NCBI GenBank assembly: GCA_030749435.1
Contig: JASMKH010000004.1
Coordinates: 1 to 64,000, forward strand
Length of the DNA: 64,000 nt
Reading direction: 5' to 3'
From: Phycisphaerales bacterium
Lineage (GTDB): Bacteria > Planctomycetota > Phycisphaerae > Phycisphaerales > SM1A02
In this document: positions 1 to 8,596 of the stretch, piece by piece
Numbering within the stretch: position 1 is the first letter of the stretch
Layout: each line of letters starts with the position of its first letter
Program-made: the position numbers and the translations under genes
Notes under the pieces: model-generated
The model's database searches: none
The model's input: only the letters and a program-made list of their open reading frames with translations
Told to the model about the DNA's origin: nothing

Positions 1-1
1 G

Positions 2-526
2 CAGGTCGGTATCGCCGCCATCACGGTGCATGGGCGCACAACGGAGCAGTTCTTCAAGGGGCGCGTCCGTCTGGACGGCATTCGCGCGGTTGTGGAAGCG
101 GTCGCGTCCATTCCCGTCATCGGCAATGGCGACGTCCGCTGCGGCGAGGATGCGGCGAGGATGATGGCCGAAACCGGTTGCGACGCGGTCATGGTCGCGC
201 GGGGCGCGTTGGGGCGGCCGTGGATCTTTCGGGAGATTCACGCCCGGCTTGCCGGTGACGATCCACCGCCGCCGCCCGATCGAACCGAGTGGCTGCGGAT
301 CATCGAGCGGCATCTTGACCTCATCCTGGAGCATCAGGATGAGCGGGCCGCCCTGCACCGCCTCCGCAGTGGCATCAGTCGCTACGCCAAGGGCATGCAC
401 GGCGTGAAGCGGCTCAAGGAGCAGGTCCGCTCCGCGACATCCGCGGCAGAGATCAGGTCCACCCTCCGACAGCAACCCGATTCCCAGGAAGAACCCGCAC
501 CGGCGTCCCTCCGCAGCATGGCTTGA
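2..526 (+). CDS. dusB: tRNA-dihydrouridine synthase, C-terminal part (5' end outside window)
   Basis: This FMN-dependent enzyme reduces uridine to dihydrouridine in tRNA. The reading frame is open from base 2, so the N-terminal half lies outside the window; about 174 codons are visible. Seen directly are VHGRT, GNGDV and ARGALGRPWIF, which are the late (beta/alpha)8-barrel and phosphate-binding motifs of the Dus family, followed by the helical tRNA-binding C-terminal domain with RYAKGMHG. The proline-rich tail (SQEEPAPASL) is unremarkable. DusB is the most likely subfamily because of the GRPWIF motif, but assignment within Dus is an inference. The gene converges on the pilus operon with a gap of about 45 bases that contains a short 6-bp hairpin (557-572). 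Confidence 0.9.
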   Translation, partial: QVGIAAITVHGRTTEQFFKGRVRLDGIRAVVEAVASIPVIGNGDVRCGEDAARMMAETGCDAVMVARGALGRPWIFREIHARLAGDDPPPPPDRTEWLRIIERHLDLILEHQDERAALHRLRSGISRYAKGMHGVKRLKEQVRSATSAAEIRSTLRQQPDSQEEPAPASLRSMA

Positions 527-570
527 ACCATCCCGCCCGACCCCCCAACGCAGATCGAACGCCGGTGCGT

Positions 571-1830
571 TCAGCCGGCGACGACGCTGCTCATCTTGAA
601 GATCGGAAGCAGCAGCGCCATCGCAACGGCACCAACCAGGACGCCCATGAAGATGATGAGCATCGGCTCAATCATCGAGGTGGCCTTCTTGATGCCGACT
701 TCGAGTTCCTCGTCGCAGCGGGCCGCAATCTTCTCCATGACCTCCGGAAGCTGGCCACTCCGCTCGCCGGACGCCATCATCGAGGCCACACCGGCGGGAA
801 TCCACCGCGACTCAGCGACCGCCCCGGTCAACTCCTTGCCGTCCCGCACCCGATCCTCCATGTCCTGCCACATCCGGTCAAAGATCAGGTTGTTGGTGAC
901 GCCGCGGCAGATGCGGATGACATCGATCAACCCCACGCCGCCTGCCAGCAGCGTTCCCATCGTCCGGCTCGCCCGCGCGAGGTACAGCGTGACGGTCAAT
1001 CGTCCAACCACCGGCGAACTGAGCTTGCACCAATCGAGCGTCCTTCGGCCCGACCGCGTGCGCCTCCAGATGAAGAAGACCGCCACGGCAATGGTCATTG
1101 ACGGCACCCAGATCGGCCATCCGTATCGCAGTCCATCACCGATCGCCATCATCACCTGCGTCGCCGGAGGGAGACTCGACCCCTTCCGCTCGTAGATCGC
1201 GGCGAACTTCGGCAGAATCACGACGAGCATGAACGCTGTAATCAACACCGCACTTCCAAGCATGAACGCCGGATACGTCGCAGCCCCCTTGACTTGCCGC
1301 CGCGTGCGCTCTTCCTTCAGCAGGTACTCGCCCACCCGACCGAGCATGAGCGCCATGGTGCCGGATGCCTCGGAAGCGCGAACCAGGCTCACGACGATTG
1401 CCGGGAAGACCCTCGGAAACCTCGCCATGGATCGCGACAGCGGCGTACCGCCGCACACATCGCCGTGAATCTCACCGACGAGCGATGCAAACTCCTTCCG
1501 GCGGCTCTGCGAGCGGCACGACTCAAGCGCCTCGGGCAGTGGTACGCCCGTATCCAGCATGACGCCCAACTGCTGGCAGAACGTCGCCACGTCATCACGC
1601 TTGATTCGCCGAAAGGCCTCTCCGCGACGGACCGCCTCGGCATCGAAGTCGGGCAACGCTGCCCCGGCGGACCGAATCGCAGTGGGCATCAGTCCATCGG
1701 CGCGAAGGAGAGATGCGACGACGTCCGGCGTCTCGCCGGAGCGGGTCCCCGTGACAATCTCGCCGTCCTGCCCACGGGCCCGATACGAGTAGGTTCGCTC
1801 CGCCTTGTTTGGAGTCGCCGTCACCATCAC
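571..1830 (-). CDS. pilC: Type IV pilus/type II secretion inner-membrane platform protein
   Basis: This polytopic membrane protein couples the assembly ATPase to pseudopilin polymerisation. The 419 residues show the family's two repeated T2SSF helical domains (roughly 85-205 and 285-410), membrane segments near 190-210, 235-255 and 390-415, and the signature FCQQLGVMLDTGVPL at the start of the first domain. The N-terminal 60 residues form the small leading domain. The start is GTG at 1830, overlapping the upstream ATPase stop as GTGA; the next codon, ATG at 1827, also shares a base with that stop (TGATG) and is equally possible. It is the last gene of the operon, so it is translated by coupling. 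GspF is an alternative name if the system is secretory rather than a pilus. Confidence 0.93.
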   Translation of the reverse strand: MMVTATPNKAERTYSYRARGQDGEIVTGTRSGETPDVVASLLRADGLMPTAIRSAGAALPDFDAEAVRRGEAFRRIKRDDVATFCQQLGVMLDTGVPLPEALESCRSQSRRKEFASLVGEIHGDVCGGTPLSRSMARFPRVFPAIVVSLVRASEASGTMALMLGRVGEYLLKEERTRRQVKGAATYPAFMLGSAVLITAFMLVVILPKFAAIYERKGSSLPPATQVMMAIGDGLRYGWPIWVPSMTIAVAVFFIWRRTRSGRRTLDWCKLSSPVVGRLTVTLYLARASRTMGTLLAGGVGLIDVIRICRGVTNNLIFDRMWQDMEDRVRDGKELTGAVAESRWIPAGVASMMASGERSGQLPEVMEKIAARCDEELEVGIKKATSMIEPMLIIFMGVLVGAVAMALLLPIFKMSSVVAG

Positions 1831-3560
1831 TGACTCGTCGCCCCCAGGACTTCTTCGGGTGTCGTCAGCCCGGCAGCGACCTTGGTCCAGCCGTCCTCAC
1901 GCAGGGTATGGAAGGCGCTTCCAGCGAGTTTCGTTCGCAACGATTGAATGCTCTCGCCAGCGGCGACGGCTTCAAGGAAGTCGACGTCAGGCGCAAGCAG
2001 CTCGAAGATCCCGATTCGACCGGCGTACCCCGTGCCGCGGCATCGCCCGCACCCGGCGCCCTGCCACACTGCTTCGGGGTCCCCGCCGGCCGCCATGATC
2101 GTTGCGGCCATGCGCTCGTCCGGCTCCGCCTTCGCCTTGCAGTGCGGGCAGATCTTCCGGACGAGCCGCTGCGCAAGCACCCCGCGCAACGTGGCCGCCA
2201 CGAGATAGGACTCCACACCAAGATTCACGAGACGCGTCACGGCACTTGGCGCGTCGTTGGTGTGAAGCGTCGAAAATACCAGGTGTCCCGTCAGGGCCGC
2301 CTGTGTCACGATCCCGGCTGTCTCGTTGTCACGAACTTCACCGACCATCATGATGTCCGGATCCTGACGCAGCATGGACCGCAGGGCGCCAGCGAAGGTG
2401 AACCCTGCCTTCTTGTTGACCTGCGCTTGATTGACTCCGGGAAGCCTCGCTTCAACCGGGTCTTCAATCGTCGAGACGTTCTTGTCTTCAGAGTTGATCT
2501 CCGAGAGCACGGAGTACAGCGTGGTCGACTTGCCCGATCCCGTCGGACCTGTCACGAGCACAACGCCGTTCGGGCATGCCACGATCGATCGCCACGTCTC
2601 GAGCATCTTCGGCCCGAAGCCAAGCTGATCGAGCGTCAGGTTGTTGTTACGGCTGTCAATGATCCGGATGACCACCTTCTCGCCGTGCTTTCCCGGCATG
2701 GTGGACACACGGAGGTCGATCGGCCGACCTTCCATCATCACATTGAAGTCGCCGTCCTGCGGAACACGCCTCTCGGAGATGTCGAGACTTGACATGATCT
2801 TGATGCGGCTCGCGATGGCGGCGTGCATGCGATGCGGGGGGGACAGTTTCTCATACAGTCTGCCGTCGACGCGGTACCGCACCCGAAGCCTGTGGTCCTC
2901 CGGCTCAATGTGGATGTCGGACGCCCCCTCCTGCACTGCGGTGAAGATGAGGTAGTTGACGAGTTTGACGACGGGGCCGTGACCAGCGACCTCTTCGAGA
3001 TCCGCCAGCTCGGTCGCCTCGCGCTCGATGACCGAGAAATCCTCTTCGGCGATGTCTTCATAGATATCGTCGATGACGAATACATTCGCCGCAGGCAACC
3101 ACGAACGAATGGCCGCCTCGATCTCCGTCCGGGTCGCCGCAACGACCTGCACTTCGTGTCCGGTGATCCTCGCGATGTCCTCTGAGAGAATCAGATTGCT
3201 GGGCTCGACAACCACAACGGTGAGTACCCCGCGCACCAGAAACAGCGGCAGCACGCGATGCTCCTCGATGAACTCGCGGCTCAGGACCTCGATAACTGCC
3301 GGGTCCGCTGTCTTGGCAACCTGCGAAATGAACGGCACGCCGTAACTCTCGGCAAGGGTCTGCACCACCTCTTCTTCAGTCGCCAGTTCCAGGCGCTGGA
3401 TGACCTCGCCCAGCAGATGCTGATGCCCATGATCGCGCTGCCAATCCAGCGCCCGGTCCAGATCCGCCTCACTGAGGAGGCCGCGGGCAATAAGCAGACG
3501 GCCAAGCGGCATGTCGGTCATCAGTTCATGGTCTGACATGGTTCGCGTGCGTTCAATCAT
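1827..3560 (-). CDS. pilB: Type IV pilus/type II secretion assembly ATPase (PilB/GspE family)
   Basis: This cytoplasmic hexameric ATPase powers pseudopilin assembly. The 577 residues carry an N-terminal MshEN-type domain (about 15-165; in other members this domain can bind c-di-GMP) and a complete motor domain. Walker A is GPTGSGKS (338-345), the Asp box includes STIEDPVE (363-370), Walker B is around MMVGEVRD (404-411), and the His box is FSTLHTND (429-436). The zinc-binding tetracysteine is present as CPHC (471-474) and CGRC (504-507). The length is normal for the family. The start ATG overlaps the STAS gene stop (ATGA). An HD-GYP phosphodiesterase lies two genes upstream, so c-di-GMP control through the MshEN domain is plausible, but that is an inference. 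Confidence 0.95.
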   Translation of the reverse strand: MIERTRTMSDHELMTDMPLGRLLIARGLLSEADLDRALDWQRDHGHQHLLGEVIQRLELATEEEVVQTLAESYGVPFISQVAKTADPAVIEVLSREFIEEHRVLPLFLVRGVLTVVVVEPSNLILSEDIARITGHEVQVVAATRTEIEAAIRSWLPAANVFVIDDIYEDIAEEDFSVIEREATELADLEEVAGHGPVVKLVNYLIFTAVQEGASDIHIEPEDHRLRVRYRVDGRLYEKLSPPHRMHAAIASRIKIMSSLDISERRVPQDGDFNVMMEGRPIDLRVSTMPGKHGEKVVIRIIDSRNNNLTLDQLGFGPKMLETWRSIVACPNGVVLVTGPTGSGKSTTLYSVLSEINSEDKNVSTIEDPVEARLPGVNQAQVNKKAGFTFAGALRSMLRQDPDIMMVGEVRDNETAGIVTQAALTGHLVFSTLHTNDAPSAVTRLVNLGVESYLVAATLRGVLAQRLVRKICPHCKAKAEPDERMAATIMAAGGDPEAVWQGAGCGRCRGTGYAGRIGIFELLAPDVDFLEAVAAGESIQSLRTKLAGSAFHTLREDGWTKVAAGLTTPEEVLGATSQ

Positions 3561-3904
3561 GCGGCCTGCCCCCTCGCGAATGATCTCGCGGCAGATTCCA
3601 GAGTTGGGTGCGTGGACAACTGCCGATCGATTCGGGTCACGTGAAGCGCCGCGGCCACCTGTCCTTCACATCGCACCAGCCGAAGTTGCCCGGCCAGCCG
3701 ATGAAGGCACTCATGAAGCCACAGAAGCGACTCCAGCCCCGCTGAGTCGATCCGGTCGAGCTCACGCAAGTCGATGATCAGGCGAGTGCCCGTTTCGAGG
3801 CGGTCCTCGCACCGTCGCCGCAGCACGTCCGTGTCCTCCGACACAAGTTCACCCGAGATCGAGAGAACCGTTCCGCTGCGATGATGTTCCCATTGCATCT
3901 TCAT
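3557..3904 (-). CDS. STAS-domain protein (anti-sigma-factor-antagonist type)
   Basis: This is a single-domain protein of 115 residues. It has the SpoIIAA-like STAS core: LSISGELVSEDTDVL, then IIDLRELDRIDSAGLESL. The DSAGL segment contains the serine that is phosphorylated by partner kinases in this family. An upstream in-frame ATG at 3967 exists, but the ATG at 3904 forms an ATGA overlap with the preceding HD-GYP gene and begins exactly at the STAS fold, so it was chosen. No matching serine kinase (SpoIIAB/RsbW type) is visible nearby. The partner may be encoded elsewhere, or the domain may instead act as a scaffold with the neighbouring two-component proteins. The position between signalling genes and the pilus ATPase suggests a regulatory role in pilus or secretion activity. 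Confidence 0.85.
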   Translation of the reverse strand: MKMQWEHHRSGTVLSISGELVSEDTDVLRRRCEDRLETGTRLIIDLRELDRIDSAGLESLLWLHECLHRLAGQLRLVRCEGQVAAALHVTRIDRQLSTHPTLESAARSFARGQAA

Positions 3905-5535
3905 GCCGCGTCCTCCAGGCCCAGAGGCGCCTCGGTGCCGCGGTGAGACTCGATGAGCGACTCCCACTCGCGGAAATCCATCTTCAGGAAGATCGGAACA
4001 AGTTCGGGATCGAACTGAGTTCCCGCCCCCGCCGCCATCTCAGCGAGCACCTTCTCGCGAGCCATCGCCGCCCGGTAGGTGCGGGTCGAGCACATGGCAT
4101 CGAAAGTGTCTGCCAGCGCAATCAGCCTTGCCGGCAGCGGGATCTCCGAGCCAGCGATTCCAGATGGGTAACCGCCGCCGTCCCAACGTTCGTGGTGGTG
4201 GCGCACACCGTCGAGGATGTCGTTGAAGTTCGGAATGTCCTTCAGGATGTTCCAGCCGATCTCCGGATGCCGGCGCACTTCGGCGTACTCGGAATCGCTG
4301 AGTCCGCCCTGCTTGCACAGCACATGCTCTCGCACGCCGATCTTGCCGACGTCGTGAACGAGGCCTGCAATGTGCATCCGCTGAATCGTCGATGGGTCGA
4401 GCCCCATGGCTTCGGCGAGTTGCCGCGTCAACAACGCGACTCTCCGCGAGTGGCCGCATGTGTAGCGGTCCTTGGCATCGATCGATGCTGTAATCGCTTC
4501 CAGCATGCCGAGAAACATCGTATTCATGTCCTCGAACAGGCCCGCGTTCTCAAGATGGATGCCGATGTGCGCTGAAGCAGCGGCCAGCAGCTTGATGTCC
4601 ACAGAGGAAGGCACCTCATCCGGCCCTTCCTTGTCACCAGCGACCAGGAGACCGACGACACGCTCGTCCCGACCGATCGGATGGGCAATGCCAGCAACGC
4701 CAAGTGCGTCGAGTTCAGGGTCGTCGCCAGAGAGCGTGCCGGCCATCAACGGGCCATCCAGAGACTCTCGGCTCGCAATGGTGGCAAGTATCTCCCGGAG
4801 ACTTGAGCGATCCCGGGGCGCATCGCCGGAGACGATCAGACGCCCCTCGCCACTTCCCTCGCGATCGATGTATGCGGCCACCCATCGATACGGAAGCGTG
4901 TGCAACAGCTCACTACACGCCTGCGCGGCGAAGCGGTGTGGCCGCGCCTCCATGGTCATCTTGTCCGTGATCGAGTACAGGAGATTGATCTCCTCCCAGG
5001 TCTCGGCCAGTTCCCTCCCGACCTGTTCCAAGGTCTGTTCCCGGCCCTCTCGAGCCTGCCGGTCCGACCAGAGTCGCTCGAACATCGCTGAGAGCCTGGC
5101 GACCTCACTTTCGGACGGAACACCCATGCGCCGCATCCGCTCGCGACACACGCGGGCATCAAACTTGATTGCCTGGCACATCAACTCCAGGTGCTCGCTC
5201 TCAAGAAGCGATCGCGTCGGGATTCCAAGCAGCACGTACCCTGTCCGATCACGACGATGCCGCACCGGGACCGGGGCGCACCACAGGCCGGGCACAAGCT
5301 CGCAAACCTGCGGCCTGCAGTCGTCGCGCCATCGATCGGCCGCCTTCGCCAAGGCACTTTGGACGATGCGCGGCGACTTCACCAGGTCACTGAGCCAATC
5401 GCGCTGCCCTCGTGGACGTGACTCCATGAGACCCCCGTCCAGATCACATGCAAACAGCACGAGACCAAGCTCTCGGAGCATTGTCGCCAGATCCTCGCAA
5501 TGCATGCGAACTGATTGTCCGGTAGCAGCACTCAT
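3901..5535 (-). CDS. HD-GYP domain phosphodiesterase with GAF-like sensor region
   Basis: This protein probably hydrolyses cyclic di-GMP. The 544 residues contain an N-terminal region of unclear fold, a coiled stretch near 150-180, a GAF-like domain (about 185-330), and a complete HD-GYP domain (about 335-510). In the HD-GYP domain, GLVHDVGKIG holds the metal-binding HD pair, HHERWDGGGYP holds the HH and GYP signatures, and ALADTFDAM follows. All catalytic motifs are intact. No membrane segment is visible, so it is cytosolic. It overlaps the response-regulator gene upstream and the STAS gene downstream by ATGA in each case, which indicates tight co-expression. Its place inside the pilus operon suggests that it sets the local c-di-GMP level for the MshEN-containing ATPase; that link is an inference. 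Confidence 0.92.
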   Translation of the reverse strand: MSAATGQSVRMHCEDLATMLRELGLVLFACDLDGGLMESRPRGQRDWLSDLVKSPRIVQSALAKAADRWRDDCRPQVCELVPGLWCAPVPVRHRRDRTGYVLLGIPTRSLLESEHLELMCQAIKFDARVCRERMRRMGVPSESEVARLSAMFERLWSDRQAREGREQTLEQVGRELAETWEEINLLYSITDKMTMEARPHRFAAQACSELLHTLPYRWVAAYIDREGSGEGRLIVSGDAPRDRSSLREILATIASRESLDGPLMAGTLSGDDPELDALGVAGIAHPIGRDERVVGLLVAGDKEGPDEVPSSVDIKLLAAASAHIGIHLENAGLFEDMNTMFLGMLEAITASIDAKDRYTCGHSRRVALLTRQLAEAMGLDPSTIQRMHIAGLVHDVGKIGVREHVLCKQGGLSDSEYAEVRRHPEIGWNILKDIPNFNDILDGVRHHHERWDGGGYPSGIAGSEIPLPARLIALADTFDAMCSTRTYRAAMAREKVLAEMAAGAGTQFDPELVPIFLKMDFREWESLIESHRGTEAPLGLEDAA

Positions 5536-5927
5536 GCGGCGCGCTCGGCAACGTCGGCGCCGATCCCGAGGACGCGGTGCACTTGCTCGAGAATGGTTCG
5601 TGGGCTGAATGGCTTGTTGACCACCTGGCGCACATTCGTCAACCCTGCGGCCTCATCGCCCAGCGCGTAGCCGCGAGCTGTCAGGATGATTACCGGAATG
5701 TCTGCGGTCGACGCATCGTCGGTCAACCGCCTGCACAACTCGACCCCGTTGACGTAGGGCATCTGCAGATCGGTAATCACCAGATCCGGCGCCGATGCAG
5801 CAATCTGGTGCAGCGCGTCTTCGCCGTCCACCGCTGTGTCGACGCAGAAGCCACTGTTGCGCAGTTTCAAGGACAACACGTGCAGAATGTGGGACTCGTC
5901 ATCTACGACCAGGATTCGGCGAGACAT
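5532..5927 (-). CDS. Single-domain response regulator (CheY/Spo0F type)
   Basis: This is a receiver domain with no output domain, 131 residues. The acidic pair is in ILVVDDE (residues 9-10), the phospho-acceptor Asp is in LVITDLQMP (residue 53), the conserved Thr is in IILTAR, and the Lys is in VNKPFSP. A ribosome site GAGGAG lies 8 bases before the ATG. It follows the histidine kinase gene by 12 bases and its stop overlaps the HD-GYP gene (ATGA). Because it has no DNA-binding or enzymatic domain, it must act on a protein partner. The HD-GYP protein encoded next to it, or the pilus machine, are the obvious candidates, but the sequence does not show which. Confidence 0.93.
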   Translation of the reverse strand: MSRRILVVDDESHILHVLSLKLRNSGFCVDTAVDGEDALHQIAASAPDLVITDLQMPYVNGVELCRRLTDDASTADIPVIILTARGYALGDEAAGLTNVRQVVNKPFSPRTILEQVHRVLGIGADVAERAA

Positions 5928-5939
5928 TGTGTGAACTCC

Positions 5940-7370
5940 TCAGGCCGCCACGCGGGCAGGCTCAAGACCCATGGGAACCGAGAACCAGAACTTCGAACCC
6001 ATGCCGAGCGTGGATTCCAACCCGATCTGACCTCGGTGAACTGTTTCAATGATGTGGCGGCAGAGATTCAGGCCCAGCCCGGTTCCCTTGGCCACCCGCT
6101 TGTAGTTCTCAACCCGGAAGAACTTCTCGAACACATGCTCCGCATCCCTCGGCGAGATGCCCAGGCCGGTATCCGAGACCGCAACATGCACGCTCCGTGT
6201 CAATGTGTCGGAATCGACGGTCACCGTGACCCGACCTCCGTCGGGCGTGTACTTCACGGCATTCGAAAGCAGATTGATGATGACCTGCTGCAGCATGTCC
6301 GCGTCGCCCTCAACGGCTGTGCCGACCGGTGCGACTTCCGTATGAAGTGTGATGCCCTTCTCACGAGCCTGCGGTTCAAGCGTCTGCACAGCGCGATCAA
6401 CAAGATCATGCACGTCCACATTGACGCGGTCGACCTCGATGATGCCAGCTTCGATTCGACTGATGTTCAGCATGTTGTCCACGAGACGTGCAAGTCGCTG
6501 CGTCTCGGACTGGATGATTCCGTAGAACTCCTGACGGGTCGACTCGTCATCAGCTTCGCCGTCCACGAGCATCTCGACATACGCACGCATGCTGGAGAGC
6601 GGCGTTCGAAGTTCGTGACTGGCCTTGGAGACAAACTCACTCTTCATTTGGGAGATCTCGCGCTCCCGCGTCAGGTCATGAAGCACCGTCACAACGGCAC
6701 TGGTCCTTCCTCGTCGGTCGACTGCGCAGGCCGCCACGACTTCACAGGCCGATCCCGACTCGAACCGCACTTCGCCGCGGCGGGGCTCGGCACCAGTGCC
6801 GGACTCCAAAGTCTCACCAATGAGCCGCCGAAGGCTGGCGTTCTGGACGACCTCGGAAACCGGGCGCCCGATGGACTGATCCATATCAAACCCGAGGAGC
6901 CTGCTGGCCGCCTGGTTGGTCGACACAATCTCAAGCATGGTGTTGCAGACGAGCACCGCCTCGTCCATGACATCGAGCACCGCTTCGGATTGCAGCCGGG
7001 TCGACTCGGCTACATGGGCCCTGATTTCCAAATCCCGTTCCCGCGTGCGCCAGGCGGCCTCTGCCTGCTGGTGGCGGATGCGGTAGTCGGCCAGCGTTCG
7101 CAGAATCGGTCGCATCCACCGAGGGCCAACGAGATGCCAGCCACACTCGGCCCCTTCCAGATCGCGCCGCAGCGAACGCATCGCGCGGGACATCGTCAGG
7201 CCAGTCAGCGCACCAACGACGACGACGGCAATCGTGCCACCAGCGACGACCACCCACGGATCGGCGCCGAGTCCGAGCCAGGAGGCTCCGACCATCGCCG
7301 CCAACCCCGCTCCCAACGCGAGAGAGCCGAGGGCGATGCCGCCCAGTATTGATCGAATCACGGTCTGCAT
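5940..7370 (-). CDS. Membrane sensor histidine kinase with PAS domain
   Basis: The 476 residues begin with two closely spaced membrane helices (about 8-60) that leave almost no extracytoplasmic loop, so the signal is probably sensed in the membrane or cytoplasm. A short coiled region and a PAS domain (about 130-235) follow. The dimerisation/phospho-acceptor domain has FVSKASHELRTPLSS, where His is the phosphorylation site. The ATPase domain shows NLLSNAVKYTPDGG (N box), VSDTGLGIS (G1) and KGTGLGLNL (G2). ATG 7370 was chosen because GAGG lies 5 bases upstream, and because a longer frame to 7466 would overlap the upstream gene and has no typical N-terminus. It is probably the kinase for the response regulator that follows it. 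Confidence 0.93.
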   Translation of the reverse strand: MQTVIRSILGGIALGSLALGAGLAAMVGASWLGLGADPWVVVAGGTIAVVVVGALTGLTMSRAMRSLRRDLEGAECGWHLVGPRWMRPILRTLADYRIRHQQAEAAWRTRERDLEIRAHVAESTRLQSEAVLDVMDEAVLVCNTMLEIVSTNQAASRLLGFDMDQSIGRPVSEVVQNASLRRLIGETLESGTGAEPRRGEVRFESGSACEVVAACAVDRRGRTSAVVTVLHDLTREREISQMKSEFVSKASHELRTPLSSMRAYVEMLVDGEADDESTRQEFYGIIQSETQRLARLVDNMLNISRIEAGIIEVDRVNVDVHDLVDRAVQTLEPQAREKGITLHTEVAPVGTAVEGDADMLQQVIINLLSNAVKYTPDGGRVTVTVDSDTLTRSVHVAVSDTGLGISPRDAEHVFEKFFRVENYKRVAKGTGLGLNLCRHIIETVHRGQIGLESTLGMGSKFWFSVPMGLEPARVAA

Positions 7371-7402
7371 ACCGACCTCGCGTCGGTCAGGGGAGCGGTC
7401 CG

Positions 7403-8596
7403 TCAGGGACCTTGGGTGCCGTACACCCCTGACACGGCGGAGACATCGGCGTGATCCGGGGCCCACTTGACCGCGAGCTCAAGCGCCTCGGCACTTCCAT
7501 CCATGTCATTCAGTACAGACCGAACCCCAGCGAGTACGGCCCACACTTCCGGACGGTCCGGGAATCGCTCGGCGAGCGACTCCAGTTCGGTGGCTGCGGC
7601 CTGATAATCACCTCGAGATCGATTGAAGAGGGCCGTGAACAAGCCTTGCTCGCACGGGTATTCGCCAAGACCACTCAACCGCTTGCCCGCTTCCGCCACC
7701 GAGTTCCAGTCCGCGACGTCCCAGCCAAGCAATCCGAGCTCACGCCACAACGCAGCTTCGGAGGGTGTCCGGTTACAGAGCTGCCTGAGCACATCACGCG
7801 CCTCAACGCTCCGATCCATCGCCATGAGCGATCGAGCCTCAAGGCGCTGAAGTACTGGCGCTGTCTCACCTGTTCGGTGTCTGGCGTCGTCGATGGCAGC
7901 CAGTGTTCCAGCCCAGTCGGCCGAAGCGAATCGCATCACCGCGAGATCGTGCGCAATTCCCTCATCGTTCGGCGACAGAAGTCTGGCCGCCTCGCAGTGA
8001 CTGGCCGCAGACTCGGGATCGCCGGAGAGCAACTCGATCTGAGCAAGCAGGTGCCGAAGTCCCGCGTGATGTTCGAAGTGCTCCATCCGTGATTCGATCA
8101 ACACCCGGCTCTCTTCCAGGCTTCCCGAGGCGATGAGCGCCTCTGCCGCAGCGAGCACGTACTGCGGACGATCCGGGTCCTTCTCGACGGCGCCGGAGAA
8201 GTGGTCCGCCGCAGTCTCGTCATTCGACCATCGCTCGTGCACCACGCCGAGGTAGTAATTGCACTCTGAACTGGTGTCGTCGATCGTCAAGGCGTGCTCG
8301 AACATTCGCTTGGCGCTGTCAAGCCGATGCTGCTCCAGCAGTATCCGCCCCATCAGCACATACCAGGCAGCCTCCTTCGGATACCGTTCGATCGCTTCTT
8401 CCATAAGGGTCCTGGCGCGATCCAACTGTCCAGTTTCAAACGCCGTCACAGCCTGTTCATGCACAAGGCGGGCGTTCACGGCATCCATCCGTGTGTAGGC
8501 CTCCTTCCGCATCTGCTTGCCGCGGGTCGTTGGGCCGTTGCAGCCGACTACGGCGAGGGTCAACGCCATGCATACGGTAAGTCTCATGGCGCTCAC
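7403..8596 (-). CDS. TPR-repeat lipoprotein, pilus-secretin operon
   Basis: This 397-residue protein has a lipoprotein signal (hydrophobic segment ending in LAVVGC, with Cys as the lipidation site). Degenerate tetratricopeptide repeats follow across the rest, for example AVTAFETGQLDRARTLMEEA and MGRILLEQHRLDSAKRMF. In pilus systems a TPR lipoprotein (PilF/PilW type) helps the secretin reach and assemble in the outer membrane. The position directly after the secretin gene fits that role, but the protein is longer than typical PilF, so the assignment is an inference. The GTG start at 8596 overlaps the secretin stop as GTGA; the ATG at 8587 is an alternative. Confidence 0.85.
   Translation of the reverse strand: MSAMRLTVCMALTLAVVGCNGPTTRGKQMRKEAYTRMDAVNARLVHEQAVTAFETGQLDRARTLMEEAIERYPKEAAWYVLMGRILLEQHRLDSAKRMFEHALTIDDTSSECNYYLGVVHERWSNDETAADHFSGAVEKDPDRPQYVLAAAEALIASGSLEESRVLIESRMEHFEHHAGLRHLLAQIELLSGDPESAASHCEAARLLSPNDEGIAHDLAVMRFASADWAGTLAAIDDARHRTGETAPVLQRLEARSLMAMDRSVEARDVLRQLCNRTPSEAALWRELGLLGWDVADWNSVAEAGKRLSGLGEYPCEQGLFTALFNRSRGDYQAAATELESLAERFPDRPEVWAVLAGVRSVLNDMDGSAEALELAVKWAPDHADVSAVSGVYGTQGP

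Noticed and set aside
5577-7352. Plus-strand open frame of 591 codons opposite the histidine kinase and response regulator
   Set aside because: It is antisense to genes with complete catalytic motifs; its composition is that of a shadow frame.
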